Shown piece after piece: positions 21,773-31,671 of a DNA stretch of 64,000 bases. This DNA is from Closterium sp. Naga37s-1 (taxonomy: Eukaryota; Streptophyta; Zygnematophyceae; Desmidiales; Closteriaceae). The stretch is from positions 2,908,501 through 2,972,500 of the forward strand of contig CANJKZ010000172.1 of the NCBI GenBank assembly GCA_947471745.1. The letters are read 5' to 3'. Below the pieces are notes generated by a model, which saw nothing but the letters and a program-made list of their open reading frames with translations, searched no databases and had not been told where the DNA came from. The position numbers and the translations under genes are program-made. The first letter of the stretch is position 1, and each line of letters starts with the position of its first letter.

Positions 21773-22957
21773 CTCGTTTTAGGGTTTCACATGCTAGCCG
21801 CTCAGTAGCCGCCCGTTAGCCGCCCGTCCGCCGTCCGTTCGCCGTCCGTTCGTCGCCCGTTGCCCGTAGCGCCCTCGGAAGGTCGCGCGCCCCCCGCGGG
21901 CCTTAGTTTGTCTCGTAGCGCGGCCCCCGCGGACCCTTCGTCCGTCCCGTAGCGCGGCACCCACGGGCCTTAGTTCGTCCCTTAGCGCGTCCCCCCCGCG
22001 GGCGCTCCCGTTCGTCCTTAGCGCGGCCCCCGCGGGCGCTTCCGTTCGTCCTTAGCACGGCCCCCGCGGGCGCTCTCGTTCGTCCCGTAGCGGGGCCCCC
22101 CGCGGGCCCTTACGTGCGTCCCATTGTACGCCTTCCCCCCCCCTCCGCAGGCCCCCTCGTTCGTCCCGTAGCGCGCCCCCACATCCCCACCCCCCCCCCC
22201 CCCCCTCCGTGGCCCCTCTTTCGTCCCATAGCGCGCGCCCCCCGCGGGCACTCTTGTCGCGATCTAGGTCGCGCGTCACCCGTCGCCCGTAGCGCCCGTC
22301 GCCCGAAGCGCCCGTCGCCCGTAGCGCCCGTCGCCCGTCACCTTAGTGCCCGCTCGTAACCCTAAATTTTCGCCCATCGCCTTAGCGCCCGTCGCCTTAG
22401 CGCCCGTCGCCTATCGCCCACCTCCTCAACCTCGCCCGAGCTCACCCGACCCTCGCCCTAGCCAGTCGCGCCCGTCGGCCGTCGCGCGCTAGCACGATCA
22501 GCAGCGGCTGGAGTGCGCCGCCCCATGCCAGCGCGAGCAGCAGCTAGCGCCAGCAGCAGTCGCTAGCGTCAGCAACAGCAGCTAGCGCTAGCAGCAGTCA
22601 CTAGCGCCAGCAACAGCAGCTAGCGCCAGCAACAGCAGCCAGGGCCAGCAACAGCAGCTAACGCCTATAGCAGCAGCCAGTGCCAGCAACAGCTGCCCGT
22701 GCCTTCGCCAAGTTCTGCCCGTGCCTTCCACCGCACTGGACCGCTCCCCACCGCACTAAACTGCTCCTCACCGCACTAGACTGTTCCCCACTGCACTAGA
22801 CCACATCCAACCGCCCGTGCCTTCGCTATGTTCTGCCCGACCGCTCCCACCGCACTAGACCACTCCCCACCGCGCTAGACTGCTCCTCACAGCACTAGAC
22901 CACTCCCTACCGCACTAGACCACTTCCCACAGCACTCGCTAACACCTACCACTGGTA
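21773..22957 (+). other. Leader of copia B, copy 2 (low complexity)
   Basis: GC-rich short repeats of CCCGTAGCG type, C homopolymers near 22190, then AGCAGCAGCTAGCGCCAGCA-type and CCGCACTAGACC-type repeats. No coding signal. Corresponds to the untranslated leader; the gag core is not found. Confidence 0.6.
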
Positions 22958-25364
22958 TTGCCGCCTCGACTGGCCCCTACCCCCGTACTAGCGTGCCATT
23001 TCGATGTGGCGACAGTGGCCGCAGCATCAGCGGTGGCAGCAGCATCAGCGGTGGCAGCAGCACCGGTAGCCGCAGCAGCAGCAGTGGCAGCAGCACCGGT
23101 GGCCGCAGCAACAGCAGTGGCCGCGACAGCAGTGGCCGCAGCAGCAGCCGTGGCCCCGGCAGCAGCCGTGGCCGCAGCACCTGTGGCCGCAGCAGCAGCA
23201 GGAGTGGCCACCGCAGCAGCAGCAGCAACAGCAGCTACGGGTTCAGCAGCAGAGCCAGCGGCAGCCTCCACCACGGGGCCCTGTCGGCCCGGCCAGTACA
23301 CACACCGGTACGTGGGAGCTGCAGTTGCGGTTGAGACTTGTGTTTCCAGTCTTGGTGCTTGCGTAGTTTACAGTCCAGGTGCCTCAGTGGTTCTTCGTGT
23401 GGGAGCTTGGTGCTTGGTGCTGCAGCTACTATTAGTCTAGTACCCGCCTTTGTCGCTGGCTCGGGTGCGACCTCACCGACTGCACAGCTTTCCTTCACCC
23501 TAGACTCTGGAGCGTCCAGCTGCTTCTTTCGCGACAGCACCGACCTCACGCCACTGCACACTCCAGTCACTGTCGCCTTGGCTGACCTCTCCGTGGGATC
23601 TGTAGTTGCCCACAGCACCACCATTCTCCCGTGTCCGGCGGCTCCCTCTGGGTTTCAGTCACCTCCACGACCTCGGAGCTGTCACCACTTTCCCTTTGGA
23701 CGAGCCCGTTGCCTCCTGCACATTCGGTGCCACTGGAGTGCCTCTGGCCACTTTCCACAGGGAGCCAGGCGCTGGTCTGTACTCACTACACACTGGGTCC
23801 CACCACACTGGGTCAGGTCAGGTCAGGTCAGGTCAGGTAGCTGCTGTGTCGTGCGACTGTCGGTCACTCACGCACCCGTCGGTCCTTGGCACCACGTCTA
23901 GGTCACCCGTCGTTCCCACGTCTCAGTAGGATGGTACGTCACCGTCTGGTCTCAGGTCTCCCAGCGTCGCTTGCTTCGCTTCCTCGCTCGCCTGCACCGC
24001 CGTGCACTCCTTGCGTCGAGGGTCGGCAGCGCGCTGCCCCTCACTCCTCGTTGTTCCCCCCCACCACGGCTCCCTTCCAGACACTGCACTTGGACGTCTG
24101 GGGCCCCTCCACGGTCCGTGGCCCACGTCAGGAGCACTACTTCCTGATTGTGGTGGACGACTACTCCCGCTAAATGACGGTTTTAGCTTTGCGACGGAAG
24201 GCGGACGTGCCTACCATCCTCAAGACGTGGCTACAAGCGAGGGGTGACGCCCAGGCCCTTTGTGGGCTCCGCCTGCATTCAGACCGTGGTGATGAGTTTT
24301 CTTACACTCCCCTGGAGACGTTTTGTCAGGGTCGGGGGATCATCCAGTCTTACACGCTACCAGACTCGCCGCAGCAGAATGGGGTAGCCGAGCGACGCAT
24401 CGGCCTGGTCATGGAGGTTGCCCGGACCTCCATGTGCCATGCCGGTGCCCCCCAGTTCCTGTGGCCTCAGGCAGTCCGCTACTCCCGCGCACCAGCTGAA
24501 CCTGTGGCCTAGTGACGCACGGCCACGGGTGACGCCGGTCTCCCTTTGGACAGGTTCTCCGGGTGTAGCAGCTGACTACCGCGTCTGGGGTTCCCTGGCT
24601 CACGTTCGCGCCCCTGGCGCGAACAAGTTGTCTCCGCAAACGCGTGCCTGCGTCTTTCTTGGCTTCCCACTCGACACCTCCGGCTGGCAGTTCTACGACC
24701 CGGTTACCTGTCAGTTCTTCAGTTCTTAGGACGTCACTTTTGACGAGTCGGTCGATTACTACAGGAGTCGCCCTCACCGAGGTTCTGAGACCTTCTCCCC
24801 TCCGCTTTTCCTCACCACTGAGGCCCCCCCAGTCGCCCCGGTAGTCCCCCCCCCCCCCCCCCCCTTTCGCGTCCTGCCCCGTCAGGTGTGTCGCGCGTCA
24901 CTCCGCGGTCCTCTACCCTGCAACGTCCATTTTCTGTCGTGTCTGGGGGTGCGGGAGGTGCAGCTGCGGAGGGTGCGGGTACTGGGGCTGCTGGAGCCCG
25001 TGGTGCCGGCTCTGGGGGTGCAGGGGGTGTGAGAATGGAGACCATTCCTAAGGAGGACACGGCTGTCTCGACTCAGCGGCCTCGCCCTGCCTCACCCCCT
25101 GGCTTCCCGTCTGTTCCGCAGTTCCCTCCTCGTTCGCCTCTGCGGCCGGTCGCTGCGGAGCCTGGGGGTGTTCCTGTCGGAGGAACTGGAGCCCCTGGGG
25201 GTGTTGTCGCTGGAGGTTTTGATTCTGGGGGTGCTGTAGCCGTAGACACGGGCACTGCGACGCCTACACCACGCACTGTACGTTTCCTGACCCGTGTGCA
25301 GCGTTTAGACAGGTTGGAGAGGGAGGAGCGGGAGCAGTTTGAGAGGGCACGGCAGCAGCAGTAG
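22958..25364 (+). pseudogene. Copia B gag tail, protease, integrase, linker, copy 2
   Basis: An Ala-rich gag tail (22958-23300) with a 24-nt expansion relative to copy 1, then protease LDSGASSCFFRD near 23507. The integrase shows LGHPSFPRL near 23898, CTPCVEG near 24008, LHLDVWGP near 24085 and a stop at 24171-24173. It continues with HSDRGDEF near 24280, NGVAERRIGLVMEV near 24380 and VFLGFPLDTSGW near 24650, with a stop at 24727. The linker (24888-25364) is Gly/Ala-rich, then TPRTVRFLTRVQRLDRLERE, ending at a TAG. Several stops and shifts. Confidence 0.8.
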
Positions 25365-25880
25365 CAGCAGCAGCAGCAGTCTCAGTCGGAGCGTCAGGAG
25401 AGAGTAGAGGAGGAGTCCCGGCCGCCGCAGCAGGTGCAATTGCGACCGCAACAGGAGAGGGTAGAGGAGTTACGGCCACAGCAGCAGGTTCAGTTGCAGC
25501 CACACCAGGAGAGAGTAGAGGAGGAGTCCTGGCCGCAGCAGCAGGTGCAGTTGCGACCGCAGCAGGAGAGTGTAGAGAAGTTACGTTTTCAGCAGCAGGT
25601 GCAGTTGGAGCCACACCAGGAGAGAGTAGAGGAGGAGTCCCGGCCACAGCTGCAGGTACAGTTGCGACCGCAGCAGAAGAGGGTAGAGGAGGAGTTACGG
25701 CCACAGCAGGAGGTGCAGCTGCAGCCGCTGCAGGAGAGGGTAGAGGAGGAGTCACGGCCGCAGCAGTAGGTGCAGTTGCAGCCGCCGCATGAGAGAGTAG
25801 AGGAGGAGCCACACCTGGAGCAGGAGGAGCAGCAGCAAGGGCAGGCGCCGCCGCAGCAGACGTCGGAGGAGGCGGAGTAG
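25365..25880 (+). repeat. Coding minisatellite (Gln/Glu repeat) in copia B linker
   Basis: About eight imperfect units of 54-57 nt, each encoding a variant of RPQQQVQLRPQQERVEEE. The unit has alternating Gln-rich and Glu/Arg-rich halves, which suggests a charged helix or coiled coil. Two TAG codons (25362 and 25767) interrupt it. It lies between the integrase C-terminus and RT. It is only in copy 2, because copy 1 is truncated before it. Confidence 0.75.
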
Positions 25881-27204
25881 CAGCCACTGAGAGACCTGCC
25901 CGACCCGGCACCTGCACGCCTGGTCCGTGGTCCTCTACCGTCCCCTTCTGTTCCCCCTGTCGAGTCCCTTGCCTCGTCCCCGTGGACTCGTTGTTCTCCC
26001 CTCGGTCGTGCTATGTCTCCAGAGCCTCGTCGGTCTCGTTACCGTGCTGACGATCCGTTTCACCTTGTACTTCGTTCTTGTGTTCTACCTCCTCCAGTCC
26101 TTCCACAACCTCCTGAGTCGTCCCTCATTGTGTTTCACGACCCGTTGGCCGACTACATCCGTGCCTCCCGTCCTGTCGTCTCTCGTGTCGTCACTCACAC
26201 GACTGCCCCTCTGTCGTCTGTCTCAGCTCTTGGTACCATTGTCAATGGCTTTGCCTCTACCCACCGCCTTGACTACACCTCCCACGTGGTGAGCGGCACT
26301 GCTTGTTTTCCGACCACTGGGAGTGTTCCTGATTTTCCCCAAGAGGTCCTGGAGGACAGGCAGTTCGAGCTTGGTTTCCTGGCGGCCGCTATTCCTCATC
26401 TCTGCGCCATGCTGCTTGACCTTGAGGGGGATCCGGACGCCCTTGACATCCCGATTCCTCGCACTCACGCCGAGGCGGTCTCGGGACCCTGGGCTTCGTA
26501 CTGGATAGCAGTTGAGGAGGCAGAGATGGCATGTTATAGGTCCACACACACCTATGTCGACGCCCGTCCCACCACCTGGGACGAACGTTGTCAGTGTCAT
26601 GTGGCTCTACAAGGTGAAGCGGCCGCCTGGATCACCACCGGTGTTCAAGGCCCGCTATGTGGCGAGAGGCTTTAGTCAGCGCGAGGGGGTAGACTTCTTC
26701 CAGACCTTCGCTCCCACCCCGAAGATGACCACTCTTTGGGTGTTGCTGCATATCGCAGCTCAGCGCGACTACGAGTTACACTCCTTGGACTTCTCCACAG
26801 CGTTCCTACAGGGGAGCCTACACGAGCAGATCTGGCTGCGTCGTCCGCCTGGCTTAACTGGCTCTTTCCCACCTGGGACCCAGTGGCAGCTGCGTCGACC
26901 GGTCTACGGCCTGCGACAGGCTCCCCGTGAGTGGCACGACACACTTCGCATGACACTTGCAGCGCTTGACTTATTTCCGTCGTCTGCTGACCCGTCGTTA
27001 TTCGTACGCTGCGGCTCGACCCCGTTCTTTGTTATGGTCTACGTTGACGACCTGGTCTTCGCCACTCCCGACCGACGCGCACTGGCCTCCGTGATGGAGG
27101 AACTGCAGAGGAGTCACACTTGCACTGACCTTGGTGAGCTACAGCGCTACCTTGGCCTGCAGATCACTAGGGACAGGGCAGCTCGCACCATTACGGTGAC
27201 GTAG
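25881..27204 (+). pseudogene. Copia B pre-RT linker and reverse transcriptase
   Basis: The linker resumes after a TAG (25878) with Pro/Ser-rich sequence and DDPFHLVLRSCV. It continues with ASTHRLDYTSHVV, then AAAIPHLCAMLLDLEGDPDA and IPRTHAEAVSGPWASYW. A frameshift near 26570 is followed by RT: VVSVMWLYKVKRPPGSPPVF, ARGFSQREGVDFFQTFAP, SLDFSTAFLQGSLHEQIWLR, PVYGLRQAPREWHDTL and MVYVDDLVFATPD near 27035. The palm Asp residues are present. Ends at a TAG (27202) replacing the Gln before SHMVEQ. Confidence 0.85.
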
Positions 27205-27210
27205 TCGCAT

Positions 27211-27966
27211 ATGGTTGAGCAGATCCTCACGCAGTTCCGCTTCCCGTTCTCCAAGGTACAGCCCACCCCTCTTGCTGTGGACCATGGGCTCACGGCTCCA
27301 CCTACGGACGAGCCATTTGAGTCCAGTGGTCTATATCCTTTGCTGGTGGATTGTCTCATGTACCTGATGACATGTACTCGCCCAGACCTAGCTTACCCTC
27401 TTAGCGTCCTTGCGCACTTTGTTGCGCCTGGGAGACACCGACCTTCCCACTGGTACGTTGCTAAGAAGGTGGCGAAGTATGTGGCGAGTACATCAGGCAT
27501 GGGACTTGTCCTTGAAGGGAAGCAGCCAGTTACACTTACAGGTTTCTCAGACTTGTCGTGGGCCGACGATGCTGAGTCGCTGTGGTCTACACAGGGTTAC
27601 TGCTTCAGCCTTGGGACCGGAGTTGTTTCGTGGAGGTCGACTCGGGCGTCGTCCGTCTCCAGTTTCAGCAGTGAGGCAGAGGTGTACGCTGCGGCCATGG
27701 CCGCCCAGGAGCTTCGCTGGCTGTCTTTCTTCCTCACCGACCTTGGTGAGCGGCCTCGCGCTCCCCCAGTCTTGTTCGCCGACAACAGGTCTACTATCCT
27801 GTTGTGCGAGGAGCCCCGACTGGTTGGGAAGGCGAAGCACATCCAGCTTCGTTACTTCCTTCTGCGAGAGTTGCAGCAGTGTGGTCCGGCACTCGTTCGA
27901 CGTGTGGTCTCTGAGGCCAACACAGCAGATATCTTCACCAAGGCGTTGCCGCCTTGTGACCACTAG
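27211..27966 (+). pseudogene. Copia B RT end and RNase H
   Basis: In frame with the RT above across one TAG. It starts at SHMVEQILTQFRFPFS and continues through YPLLVDCLMYLMTCTRPDLA, then RNase H: GFSDLSWADDAESL near 27545, SFSSEAEVYAAAMAAQELRW near 27665, LFADNRSTILL near 27775 and VGKAKHIQLRYFLLREL near 27825. Ends with TADIFTKALPPCDH and TAG at 27964. The D-E-D acidic set is present. Apart from the TAG codons the domain looks intact. Confidence 0.85.
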
Positions 27967-28357
27967 TGTTTCTGCACCCAGATTAGCCTTGTGTCTACAG
28001 GCCCTCACTTGCTTGTGTAGAGATGTTTTGTCTTGTACTCTTGCATCGCACTATATATCCTATATCTGTGCTTGTTGATAGGCCTTGTGGCCCCTTGCTT
28101 CTGTAGAGATGCTTGCCATGCATGTTTGTACTCTTGAATCTCTTATATCTGCTATACACTTGCATGTGGACTGGCCTTGTGGCCCCTTGCTTGTTCTCAG
28201 ACTATGTGGTGATCTTGAGATCCACCCCGAGAGTTGCTTTGCTCTTGTGAACTGGTCTTGTGACCTTTGTTTGTTCTTGCTGACTGGTCCTGTGACCCTT
28301 GCTCTTGGGTTGTGTGTTGCCTTCCACAGGACTACCGTCACCTAGACTATGGGGGTG

Positions 28358-28506
28358 TGTCAAACTATAATTGTTATAGTTTGTTTGTTTAGTCTAGGTG
28401 TTACACTGAGTTATGCTGTAGAGGGTATAACCCTCTTAGGGCTTGCTATATGCTCCTTTGTACTGCTTGTTTCTACTCATTCATCCTTCCAGTTCTATCT
28501 TTGACA
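28358..28506 (+). repeat. 3' LTR of copia B
   Basis: 149 bp, TGTCAAAC...TTTGACA, preceded by the purine tract ATGGGGGTG (28349-28357). About 6 percent divergence from the 5' LTR points to an insertion much older than the tandem duplication. Confidence 0.92.
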
Positions 28507-28866
28507 GAGGCGACCGAGGGAGGCGGAGGAGGGAGTATAGTAACGGGCCTTAATTGCAGTGAAACAGGCTTGGGCAGATCGGACCTAGCTGAAGTGTGCC
28601 TCCTCAGAATCGAGGAGAAGGCTGCTGAGGGCGATACGAGCCACAGCGTCTCGGGTTGCCACACCAACAGAACTGTGAGCCGTCAGTAGGCTCCTAAGGC
28701 AGGTAACGAGGGCGAGGCGTCGAACGCATGTCACCAGAGACGTGCTCCCAGAGCGTGTGACCATCTTGGCACTGACTTTGTAGGTACAGCTCGGTGCGTA
28801 GAAGCCAGGTGTGAAACTCTAGCGCCTACCCTCAGCATCGAAACAGAGAGGTCGAGGAGTCGTCAT
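28507..28866 (-). pseudogene. Copia A gag N-terminal part, separated by B
   Basis: On the minus strand from an ATG at 28866: MTTPRPLCFDAEGRR, then (other frame) EFHTWLLRTELYLQSQCQDG, then TRDAVARIALSSLLLDSEEA, a TAG, and IKARYYTPSSASLGRL at 28507. This matches the gag at 53445 (TVLTFDAEGRPIKFDVWLDD; VVARYSSPATAAIGRL) position by position. It continues in frame at 19524 with FVPFLFPDLGAF once element B and one target copy are removed. Stops and frameshifts are present. Confidence 0.8.
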
Positions 28867-29765
28867 GGCTAGTACTCGGACTAGGGGCGATATGGGTACG
28901 AAGGAACGAAGCCGGGGACGAGCAAAGCCAGAAGGGCAAGGCCGAAGCTAGTGGCGGATAGAGCCAGAAGGGCTAGCCTAGAGACGGCAAGTATTCAAGC
29001 CAAGGTCTCATGTACGGGTTTGTCGCGCAACTGCAAAACACTTGGGCGAAAAGTGGGTAATTTGGCGAGTCTCGATTGGACCAAACGTTGGCCCCATATT
29101 CGTAAACCAGTCCAATAGGCCCTTTTTTCATCGACTGCAAAGCACTTGGTCTACTTGAGACCCTGGCTTTAACCCTAATCTACCCTAGGAAGGTCAACTA
29201 CGGCTTTCAGCCGACACGGGGCAAGCCAACGGCAGTAGGCGTGGCCCTAGATCGAGGGGCCTTGGGGCCTAAGAACGAAAAGCCAAGGGGCCTCGGAACG
29301 AGGGGCTGCGAGGGCTTAAAACGAGGGGTCGTGGGGCTTTAGAACGAGGGGACAAGGGGCCTGAGAACGAGGGGCCGTGGGGCCTTAGAACGAGGGGCCA
29401 AGGAACGAGGGGTCGTGGGGCTGCTGTGCGATCGCGGCAGCTGGTGCTCGGGACGGGGCGGGGCGGGAAGCGGAGGCAGCGTGGAACGGGATGGGTAGCA
29501 TGGGCAGAGGGGGCCGCGAGCGGGCGGGACAGGCTGCGCGCGAGCGGGACTGGCAGCGCGCAGGCGAGACGGGCTGCGCGCGGGAGAAAAGAGCCGCGTG
29601 CGAGCGGGACGGGCTGCGCTCGAGCGAGATGGGCTGCGCGCAGACGGGACAGCCTGCACGCGAGAGGTAAGAGCTGCGCGCGGGCGGGACGATGCTGCAT
29701 ACGTGTGGGACGGAGCTGCGCGCGAGTGGGACGTGCCGTGCACGGGCGGGACAGGCTAGGGTGGC
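28867..29765 (-). other. Probable leader of copia A (low complexity)
   Basis: Between the gag start and 29765 the minus strand holds GC-rich irregular repeats: CCCCTCGTTCTAAGG units (29250-29420) and CGCGCGCAGCCCGTC-type units (29510-29760). These resemble the leaders of B, D and F. No PBS or LTR could be recognised at its outer end, so the 5' LTR of A is lost or too diverged. Confidence 0.45.
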
Positions 29766-29976
29766 CCAAAACCAAATTTGGGTCCTGATTACGGTAGTTC
29801 AATTTGCCAAGACGATGCAATGACGTAGTTACAGATGATTATGTGGAACCTGAAAGTAATACAGACTTCATCGTATTACGTCAATGTGCAAACATAAAAC
29901 TATCCTTCGTCATTCCGTCTAACCGAGACATTGAATGACTGCAAAAAAACATACCGTATTAGAGTAGTTTCACTGA

Positions 29977-30142
29977 GGGCGGGTCCAGCGCGTACGTTTA
30001 CAGTTCATCCTGTGCGGTTGACCTTGTTGCGTCACGGTTAAAAACGGTGGAAACTGCGAATAGATTTGAACCGCTTGATATCGTTTTGCGCCATGGGTCA
30101 TGAACTGTAAACGAACCGTAAACGTACACGCTGGACACGCCC
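29977..30142. mobile_element. MITE-like inverted-repeat element
   Basis: 166 bp bounded by imperfect terminal inverted repeats of about 30 bp: left GGGCGGGTCCAGCGCGTACG, right the complement of GGGCGTGTCCAGCGTGTACG, continuing through GTTTAC and AGTTCAT. Both flanks read TGA (29974-29976 and 30143-30145), a 3-bp target duplication. No coding sequence. The size, TIRs and 3-bp TSD suggest a MITE, possibly of the PIF/Harbinger group (inference). Confidence 0.6.
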
Positions 30143-30145
30143 TGA

Positions 30146-31671
30146 GCATGTTTCTTTCTTGTACCTTCACTTGAAAGTGTAGCTTCTGACATAGTGGCGG
30201 AGATGTAGCTTCAGATGAATATGAATGCTTGCATGCGTGCTTCGCAGATTTGCTGCTGGTGCACTGGTCCCGCCCGAACGTGGGTTTCTCGCCATTGACG
30301 CCAGCCTGGCTTGAATAATCCCGACTTTCCTAGAAGGACCAACCAAACCATATCTTGTCTGCCTTGAAGGCTCCATTTACGTTTCAGACTCCCCCCGTGT
30401 AAAATCACCGGGGAATACACTAACATGGATTTCTTGAATGCTAACCCTTGTCGGTGTGTTACAAACAGTTGTCGGTTTTCGTTACTGCTGAATGAGGAGT
30501 TGATGGTGTTGAAAGATTGTTCTACCACCTCCACCCCCGCGCGATCTGGGGGCGATGAGTTGGAACCAGCGAAATCCGAAAATATGAAAATGGAATACTG
30601 AACGAGATACTGCGGAACATACGTACAAGGACGTCAGATCAGAACTCAAACCCATCGAGGGCAGTGGGTTAGGGAGACTGTACGAGACTTCACGTCGGAT
30701 TCAGAGTGTTTTCTTTACTCAAAACAAACTGACATTCTAGGATGGGAGAATTTGGCGTTTTTGGACTGGAACCCCACCATAATGGGCGGCGAATCCCGTC
30801 CACCTCCCCGACCCGAAGTCCCTAACCCTGATGCACGATTCTGGAATTGAACAATGCAAGAATATGGGAATTTCGTTAGTTACAGCGTCACTGCTGCGCC
30901 AGCTCAGGGTGGGTGCTTTATGTGAAATGAGGTCGATTTAGCAAGGATCGTTTTCGGGTTGCACATGTGCTACGTACCACGAATTGTCGCTAACCACTGG
31001 GGTTAGCGACAATCGCATTTCGGTTCATCGTCCGTGAAGGAACTCAACGATGTTTGTCTTGAAGTTCACAAGTCCGATTTTGGAGCAACTTCATGAAAAT
31101 ACAATGACAATACATTTGTCCTGCTCTCTCTCCAGAAGCTTGTGATCAAGGATGGACCCGAGGTTCACAGTGGTGGTACATTCTTCCCGTACTCAATTTA
31201 TCATAGATGGGCATGGGGATATCACCTGAGGTCCAAACATGGAGTAACACGCCCTGAGGGTTGCTTCAACCACGATGGGTCTTTTCTTGCTAGTGCCGAG
31301 ACTGACCAAATATGCTAAGTGACGTTTGATTGAAGACTGTTTCGGCGTATGCTCTAGAAATGTCTTATTTTCACGCGCTCCGCAAGCAATTACACCGCTC
31401 GCACAGTAAGGGCTCGTCGTCTCTGTCCTGCGGCAAACGCGCGATCCAGAATGTAGTGTTCCGAGGTAAGCTCAAGGTCAGGCTTAGACAAGCAGTACTT
31501 AGCGTGAAATTCGTGTTTCGAACGCGCACCAATCTCCGCTCGTTTCACTACTACTAGTGAGAACCTGTTCTCTTCTCCGCTGATGCCACGGCTCATCTCG
31601 AGGTGTCGAAGTTGTTCGATACACGCCGCTGTGGCAGGCGGAGGTTTCAAGTTGGCTCTCATGACCCAAAG
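30146..31671. other. Intergenic region upstream of gene 1; no gene seen
   Basis: No protein of recognisable family is encoded. It includes a perfect 13-bp inverted repeat (ATTGTCGCTAACC and complement) at 30983-31013 with a 5-nt loop. Mixed AT content. The promoter of gene 1 is expected towards 31300-31670 but no TATA or Inr element could be assigned with confidence. Confidence 0.4.
30983..31013. repeat. Perfect 13-bp hairpin
   Basis: Arms 30983-30995 and 31001-31013 are exact reverse complements (ATTGTCGCTAACC), loop ACTGG. It lies about 660 bp upstream of the first exon of gene 1. Could be a regulatory palindrome or a remnant of an inverted-repeat element. Confidence 0.6.

Larger units (their letters stand above)
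10171..25224. repeat. Tandem duplication, copy 2 (complete unit)
   Basis: Inferred full 15,054-bp unit: Plavaka fragment, copia C fragment with solo LTR, copia A (minus), and copia B up to its Gly-rich linker. The end at 25224 is where similarity to copy 1 stops. The left half (10171-15029) has no partner in the window; the model predicts one immediately left of position 1. Substitutions between copies are sparse, for example 391/15420, 5932/20963, 8530/23583 and 10005/25060. Confidence 0.75.
19525..28506 (+). mobile_element. Ty1/copia element B, copy 2 (both LTRs)
   Basis: An 8,982-bp element with 149-bp LTRs at both ends (9 differences between them), a PBS at 19674, a polypurine tract before 28358 and flanks CAGGC/GAGGC (5-bp target duplication with one change). 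It lies in the gag of A: joining its two flanks restores a minus-strand gag reading GRLFVPFLFPDL. Order: leader with nested D, decayed gag tail, protease, integrase, linker, Gln/Glu repeat, RT, RNase H. The gag core is missing. Confidence 0.9.

Noticed and set aside
28450..28689. Small plus-strand gene at the end of copia B
   Set aside because: It overlaps the 3' LTR and the minus-strand gag remnant of copia A, which explains the sequence.
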